From CAYMDS01 sp964653195 (GTDB lineage: Bacteria; Patescibacteriota; Microgenomatia; Levybacterales; UBA12049): a DNA stretch of 64,000 bases. The first letter of the stretch is position 1; each line of letters opens with the position of its first letter. Location of the stretch: positions 6,587 through 70,586 of the forward strand of contig CAZZCX010000005.1 in the NCBI GenBank assembly GCA_964653195.1, in the 5' to 3' direction. The notes below the pieces were generated by a model. It was given only the letters and a program-made list of their open reading frames with translations, was not told where the DNA came from and made no database searches. The position numbers and the translations under genes are program-made. This document shows positions 59,744-64,000 of this stretch, piece by piece.

Positions 59744-59920
59744 ATGGAACGAAGAGAAACTCCAAAATTAAAACAGGATGGTCCAGGGCTACTTAGGCTA
59801 CAGGCAGCTCAAGAGAGATTAAAAGAGATAAAGAAAAAGTTGCCCCTTGTTGGTTATCTGGAAGGAGCAGAAGGTCCAGAAGGTCCAGAAAGTCCAGAAA
59901 GTCCAGAAAATAAAACATAA
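59744..59920 (+). CDS. 58-residue unknown protein with GPE/SPE repeats
   Basis: Starts MERRETPKLKQDGPGLLRLQ, has a charged helix (AAQERLKEIKKKLP) and ends with a 3-residue tandem repeat (EGPEGPESPESPENKT) encoded by 9-bp units GGTCCAGAA/AGTCCAGAA at about 59876-59908. It follows the gene at 59318 by 63 bp on the same strand. No ribosome site; CATATG context at the start as in ssb. Function unknown. Confidence 0.5.
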   Translation: MERRETPKLKQDGPGLLRLQAAQERLKEIKKKLPLVGYLEGAEGPEGPESPESPENKT

Positions 59921-60020
59921 TTTAGTCTTTAAGCTCTCTGTTTTTAAATAGAATTATCAGAGATATTTATACGTTATTTACCCCTTGCGGAAATGAGCTT
60001 GAATTTGTTATTATTACGGC

Positions 60021-60296
60021 ATGAGATTATATGATTTGATCGTAGTTATGCGATCTTCATTATCAGAAAAAGAACGTGAAAAACTTCTTGATAGTATCAA
60101 AAGTTGGCTAAAGGATGTAAAAATCGTCAATAGTTCGTCATGGGGCCAGAAGCCACTTTCTTATAAAATCAAAAAGGAAATTTCGGGAATATATCAGAAA
60201 ATGGAGCTAGAAGCTGAAAACATCCCAGCAGATTTCGAAAAAAGGCTAAATACGAACGAGAATGTTCTGAGACACCTGCTTTTAAGGAAGAAATAA
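60021..60296 (+). CDS. rpsF: 30S ribosomal protein S6
   Basis: 91 residues. MRLYDLIVVMRSSLSEKERE, SSWGQKPLSYKIKKEISGIY and the late NENVLRHLLLRK match S6. It binds 16S rRNA with S18, which is encoded two genes downstream. First gene of the conserved rpsF-ssb-rpsR cluster. Confidence 0.95.
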   Translation: MRLYDLIVVMRSSLSEKEREKLLDSIKSWLKDVKIVNSSSWGQKPLSYKIKKEISGIYQKMELEAENIPADFEKRLNTNENVLRHLLLRKK

Positions 60297-60402
60297 AAAA
60301 TTAGAAATTAAATCTCAAAAATACAAAGCAAAAATTTGTAAATTTATATTTATTATCTATTCTTTGTATATTTGATTTCTTATTTTTAATATTTAATTTA
60401 TA
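60297..60402. repeat. A/T-rich imperfect inverted repeat between rpsF and ssb
   Basis: The left arm (TTAGAAATTAAATCTC... CAAAG) and the reverse complement of the right arm (ATTAAAAATAAGAAATC... CAAAG) pair imperfectly over about 35 bp. Related to the spacer at 22738-22838. Confidence 0.65.
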
Positions 60403-60405
60403 CAT

Positions 60406-60906
60406 ATGGCACGAAGTTTAAACAAAGCTCAATTAATAGGAAATTTGACAAGGGATCCAGAATTACGATATACACCATCAGGTGCAGCAGTATGTACTTT
60501 CGGTCTAGCGACAAATAGGTCTTGGACTACGGATACAGGTGAGAAGCATGAGGAATCAGAGTTTCACAATATAGTTTCGTGGAACAAGCTTGCCGAGCTT
60601 TGCAGTCAATTTCTTGTAAAAGGCAGAAAAGTATATGTAGAGGGACGCCTGGCAACGAGGTCTTGGCAAGGACAAGATGGACAGTCGCGGACAAGAACAG
60701 AAATAGTTATTGATGATATGATACTTCTTGACAGTAAAGGAGCAGGATCATCAACTGCAGTTCGCAGTGAGGGAGGTAACCAGCCGACAGTAGTTAAACA
60801 AAATGTTGCAAAAAAACCAAAAGAAGAAAAGACTGAGGAAGTGACTCAAGAAGTAGTAGAACATTCAGGAGGTATTGATGTACCACCGGATGATATACCT
60901 TTTTAA
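60406..60906 (+). CDS. ssb: single-stranded DNA-binding protein
   Basis: 166 residues. OB fold from MARSLNKAQLIGNLTRDPEL to RTEIVIDDMILLDS with the aromatic and basic DNA-contact positions (TNRSWTTDTG, VSWNKLAELC). The tail is acidic and ends PPDDIPF, the usual partner-binding tip. Coats single-stranded DNA in replication and repair. Between rpsF and rpsR, as in most bacteria. Confidence 0.97.
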   Translation: MARSLNKAQLIGNLTRDPELRYTPSGAAVCTFGLATNRSWTTDTGEKHEESEFHNIVSWNKLAELCSQFLVKGRKVYVEGRLATRSWQGQDGQSRTRTEIVIDDMILLDSKGAGSSTAVRSEGGNQPTVVKQNVAKKPKEEKTEEVTQEVVEHSGGIDVPPDDIPF

Positions 60907-60987
60907 CTTATTAATTAATTATTAACGGGTTAATGAGTTTTTTAAACTCGTTAATAAACAACTTGCTAAATATAAAATAAAAATAAC

Positions 60988-61236
60988 ATGGCCAAGAAAA
61001 GAATTACCAGAAGACCGAAAAAAACAGCTCAAGTCCCACTTGAATGTTATTTCTGTAAAGAGAAAAAGGAACCAGTATATGAGGACATCAGTGTTCTTAC
61101 TCGTTATATAACCGATCGCGGGAAGATAACACCACGATCCCGTAATGGTTTGTGCTCCAAGCATCAAAGTGCTTTGGGTGATAATATTAAGTATGCTAGA
61201 CATCTAGCTCTTCTTCCATTCGTAATTCGCGAATAG
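60988..61236 (+). CDS. rpsR: 30S ribosomal protein S18
   Basis: 82 residues. CYFCKEKK and GLCSKHQ give a four-ligand zinc site, so this is the zinc-binding (C+) form. The core ISVLTRYITDRGKITPRSRNG and YARHLALLPF match S18. Partner of S6 on the 30S platform. Confidence 0.96.
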   Translation: MAKKRITRRPKKTAQVPLECYFCKEKKEPVYEDISVLTRYITDRGKITPRSRNGLCSKHQSALGDNIKYARHLALLPFVIRE

Positions 61237-61293
61237 TTTTATTAATTTCCTCTTGAACGTCTAATTAGCATATGCCATAATGTTTAAATTCGC

Positions 61294-62592
61294 ATGAATC
61301 ATTCTTATATGAATTCCAGACTAATTCGATTTTTATTAATAGTCATTTTCTCAGGCTTAACCGGTTACGTAATAGGTGTAAGTAAAATCAAGATTGAATG
61401 GGCCAATTACCAGCCTCATATAGAAATAAGCAGTAAAGAACCACCATCATCAATTTCTCATGTAGATTTTACACCTTTATGGACAGTCATGCAGAAGCTT
61501 GAAGCCAGCTATTATCAAAAAACCGCGATTGACTCTCAAAAAATGCTAAACGGAGCCATAACGGGCTTGGTCGCAAGTTTAGATGATCCTTATACAGTGT
61601 ATCTTCCACCACAGCAAAACGATGATTTCAAAGAAGTCATGGCGGGAAAATTTGAAGGAATAGGTGCAGAACTTGGGATCAAAGACAAACAAATTATAGT
61701 ACAGGCGCCATTGGACAATAGTCCTGCGGTGAAAGCTGGTTTAAAACCATTGGATATGATTCTTGAAGTGAATGGAAAGAGTACTGCAGGTTGGACGCTG
61801 GCTCAAACAGTTGACCAAATCAGAGGGCCGAAAGGAACGACAGTTTCATTACTAATTTTTCAGGAAAAAGCCAAAGAACCAAAAACGGTTTCAATAATAC
61901 GTGACACAATTGTAATTAAGAGTGTTGCATATTGGGTAAAACCAGTAAAAGATATAAAAAAGATTACTTTAAATGCGAAATTAAAGACATATTCTGATGA
62001 AAAAGTAGCTTTTATAAGATTATCTCAATTTGGAGATTCCGCCAATCAGGAGTGGGTGAATGCGATAAATGATATAAGCATTGAAGTACAAAGAGACAAA
62101 TCCGTAAAAGGTATAATTGTCGATCTTCGAAATAATCCAGGTGGATACCTGACGCAAGCTGTTTTTATAGCATCAGAATTTGTAAAAAATGGGACTATAG
62201 TCATGGAGGAGAATAGAGAAAATGTACAGAGAAAACTTCCAGTATCAAGACAGGGATTGCTTACAGAATTGCCAGTCGTCGTACTTCTAAATAAAGGATC
62301 AGCATCAGCTTCAGAAATTGTAGCAGGTGCTTTGAGTGATCATAATAGAGCGAAAATAGTAGGTGAAACTTCATTCGGAAAAGGTACTATACAGCAGGCA
62401 GAGGATTTGGGAGGTGGATCAGGTATTCACGTAACTATAGCAAAATGGCTGACACCAAAAGGGAACTGGATACACGGAAAAGGTTTGGTGCCAGATATTG
62501 AGGTAGCACTTAAAGAAACTGATGATATAAATCCATCATCTGATACTCATGATAGTCAACTGGAAGCAGCAATCATCGAACTGATGAAATAA
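61294..62592 (+). CDS. S41 C-terminal processing peptidase
   Basis: 432 residues. N-terminal signal-anchor (about residues 10-28), N-terminal helical part, PDZ domain (about 105-190; KFEGIGAELGIKDKQIIVQA, GLKPLDMILEVNGKS) and S41 catalytic core with nucleophilic Ser in NKGSASASEIVAGAL and Lys in GETSFGKGTIQ. Cuts C-terminal tails of exported proteins. ATG 61294 is used; ATG 61309 is also possible. Beside an HtrA-type protease, so envelope protein quality control is the shared theme. Confidence 0.93.
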   Translation: MNHSYMNSRLIRFLLIVIFSGLTGYVIGVSKIKIEWANYQPHIEISSKEPPSSISHVDFTPLWTVMQKLEASYYQKTAIDSQKMLNGAITGLVASLDDPYTVYLPPQQNDDFKEVMAGKFEGIGAELGIKDKQIIVQAPLDNSPAVKAGLKPLDMILEVNGKSTAGWTLAQTVDQIRGPKGTTVSLLIFQEKAKEPKTVSIIRDTIVIKSVAYWVKPVKDIKKITLNAKLKTYSDEKVAFIRLSQFGDSANQEWVNAINDISIEVQRDKSVKGIIVDLRNNPGGYLTQAVFIASEFVKNGTIVMEENRENVQRKLPVSRQGLLTELPVVVLLNKGSASASEIVAGALSDHNRAKIVGETSFGKGTIQQAEDLGGGSGIHVTIAKWLTPKGNWIHGKGLVPDIEVALKETDDINPSSDTHDSQLEAAIIELMK

Positions 62593-62740
62593 ATATGCTG
62601 TTACTAGTAAGCAGCGTGCTGAATTAGATTAAGAATTCCTGAGATTCTTAAAATCTTGCTTCCAATAATCAATTAAGAATTTAGAATGATAAATTTTCAG
62701 CTGGTTTTAAGTTAATTGTTTATATTATAAAGTTGTAAAT

Positions 62741-63889
62741 ATGAGAAATCTAATTAAGTTGGTAATAGTACTTGTAGCTTTGTTATTTGGGTTAAGTTTA
62801 CTAAGGCAGAATATGCCAATTCTAGAAAATCTAAATGTCTCGACACCAGCAAAAGAAACAACGGGTAACGTGAGGATAATTACTGAGGAATCTGTAGTAA
62901 TTGATGTAGTTAAGAAAGCTGGACCATCCGTTGTGACAATTTCTGCAGAATCTGCACAAAGATCATTAATTGATGAAGATTCATTTTTCTTTTTCGATAC
63001 ACCTAAGAGAAATATAGAACCTCAGAATATAGGATCAGGATTTGTTGTATCTAACGATGGGTTTATCGTCACGAACAAACATGTGGTTTCACAGCAAGGT
63101 GCGACTTATACTGTAGTCACGCAGGATGATAAGCGGTTCAAAGTCGAAAGGATTTATAGAGATCCCCAGAATGATATTGCAATTATAAAAGTGAACCCTA
63201 CGCAAAATGGTGCAAGCCTTAAGCCGCTCCCACTTGGTGATTCTTCCAAACTGCAGGTAGGACAGCTCGTCATAGCAATCGGAACACCGCTAGGTGAATT
63301 CAATAACAGCGTAACTACCGGTGTTGTTTCCGGTCTTGGGCGTGGTATTGTCGCTGGTTCATTTTTTGAAGGATATGCAGAAGCGCTTGATGATGTGATT
63401 CAGACTGATGCTGCTATAAATCCCGGGAATAGTGGCGGACCATTGCTGAACTCAGGCGGACAGGTTATAGGAGTGAATACTGCAGTTTCACAAAGTGGCC
63501 AGAATATAGGTTTTGCGCTTCCTATAAATGCGGTAAAAGACTCTCTTAAAAATTTTAATGAAACAGGTCAATTTAATAGACCATATCTAGGCGTGTCATA
63601 TCAAATGATCACACGTGAAATTGCATTAAGAAATGAAATAGCAGAGGGAGCATATATCAGGAATGTGATCGCAGGTTCTGCAGCTGATAAAGCTGGAGTA
63701 CTTGCAGGAGATGTAATTACGAAAATTGATGGGACAGACTTGCGATCGGGAAGAAATGAACTTTCCGGTGTGATAAGTAAAAAGAAAGTAGGGGATTCAT
63801 TGAATCTTACTATTTGGCGAGAGGAAGAGTCAGGGGATGATAGGACTTTTGATGTCAAAGCGACGTTGGAAGCTGCACCCGATGAGTAA
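62741..63889 (+). CDS. HtrA/DegP-family serine protease
   Basis: 382 residues. N-terminal anchor (about 5-21), trypsin-like domain with His (IVTNKHVVS), Asp (DPQNDIAIIKV) and Ser (AAINPGNSGGPLLN), then one PDZ domain (AYIRNVIAGSAADKAGVLAG). Degrades misfolded proteins outside the cytosol. Length and domain order match DegS/HtrA-type enzymes with a single PDZ. Confidence 0.95.
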   Translation: MRNLIKLVIVLVALLFGLSLLRQNMPILENLNVSTPAKETTGNVRIITEESVVIDVVKKAGPSVVTISAESAQRSLIDEDSFFFFDTPKRNIEPQNIGSGFVVSNDGFIVTNKHVVSQQGATYTVVTQDDKRFKVERIYRDPQNDIAIIKVNPTQNGASLKPLPLGDSSKLQVGQLVIAIGTPLGEFNNSVTTGVVSGLGRGIVAGSFFEGYAEALDDVIQTDAAINPGNSGGPLLNSGGQVIGVNTAVSQSGQNIGFALPINAVKDSLKNFNETGQFNRPYLGVSYQMITREIALRNEIAEGAYIRNVIAGSAADKAGVLAGDVITKIDGTDLRSGRNELSGVISKKKVGDSLNLTIWREEESGDDRTFDVKATLEAAPDE

Positions 63890-63945
63890 AGTATATAGCA
63901 TTTAGTTTCAAATTGAAGACAAGCTTATATAGTTTTAAAATCACT

Positions 63946-64000
63946 TACTAAATACTAAATACTAAATACTAAATACTAAATACTAAATACTAAATACTAA
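63946..64000. repeat. heptamer array TACTAAA, cut by the window edge
   Basis: Seven perfect 7-bp units and part of an eighth continue to the last base, so the full length is unknown. Confidence 0.97.

Noticed and set aside
1..64000. Alternative genetic code with TGA as glycine
   Set aside because: Several well-defined genes end in TGA at the expected family length (ychF, the cupredoxin at 5871).

Overview
The window is AT-rich bacterial DNA with compact genes and a standard code (TGA is used as a stop, for example at 6386, 36955 and 54600). Small conserved membrane micro-proteins, few strong Shine-Dalgarno sites, several apparently leaderless promoters, a zinc-ligand S18, a winged-helix regulator with a degenerate ATPase part and very many palindromic repeats suggest a member of the Patescibacteria/CPR, perhaps the Microgenomates. 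That placement is inference; there is no rRNA or tRNA gene here to test it. Three runs of exactly 100 N (3787-3886, 9948-10047, 11143-11242) mark scaffold joins.

Layout. 0-6.4 kb: NUDIX hydrolase (cut by the left edge), YCII protein, methyltransferase, glutamine synthetase and glutamate dehydrogenase (ammonia assimilation), an anchored alpha/beta hydrolase and a cupredoxin. 6.4-12.3 kb: class A PBP, small unknown proteins, a histidine kinase and a membrane glycosyltransferase, the last two hit by gaps. 12.4-17.7 kb: surface glycosylation genes. 17.8-24.6 kb: DsbB/DsbA pair, YbaK-like protein, small membrane protein, C39-like peptidase, L,D-transpeptidase, a two-component system and a small exported protein. 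24.7-27.9 kb: second alpha/beta hydrolase, a GIY-YIG gene bracketed by near-identical repeats, MsrB, a heptad-repeat coiled coil and an unknown gene. 27.9-31.9 kb: an island of hairpins and dispersed repeats with one GC-rich foreign-looking gene, a 38-residue membrane micro-protein and a probable small RNA. 31.9-40.4 kb: DipZ-like CcdA-thioredoxin fusion, thioredoxin, a REP-associated transposase flanked by its own REP palindromes, a second DsbB-like protein and small envelope proteins. 40.4-45.4 kb: a copper operon (CsoR-like repressor with perfect operator, cupredoxin, CopA, TauE-cupredoxin fusion, CopZ). 45.4-54.6 kb: ABC-F, micro-protein, MEMO-like protein, alpha-2-macroglobulin, YchF. 54.8-59.9 kb: a block of unrecognised small proteins around a winged-helix regulator operon. 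60-64 kb: rpsF-ssb-rpsR, then CtpA-type and HtrA-type proteases.

The strongest theme is repeat biology. Tandem 7-bp arrays with diverging sequence but fixed period occur at about ten places, several in or forming hairpins. At least five palindromic families are dispersed through the window. Three coding genes (GDH, a GT2 glycosyltransferase, the DipZ-like protein) seem to carry such repeats in frame, in the manner of Rickettsia palindromic elements. A second theme is extracytoplasmic thiol and copper chemistry: two DsbB-like proteins, DsbA, DipZ, thioredoxin, MsrB, three cupredoxin domains and CopA/CopZ.
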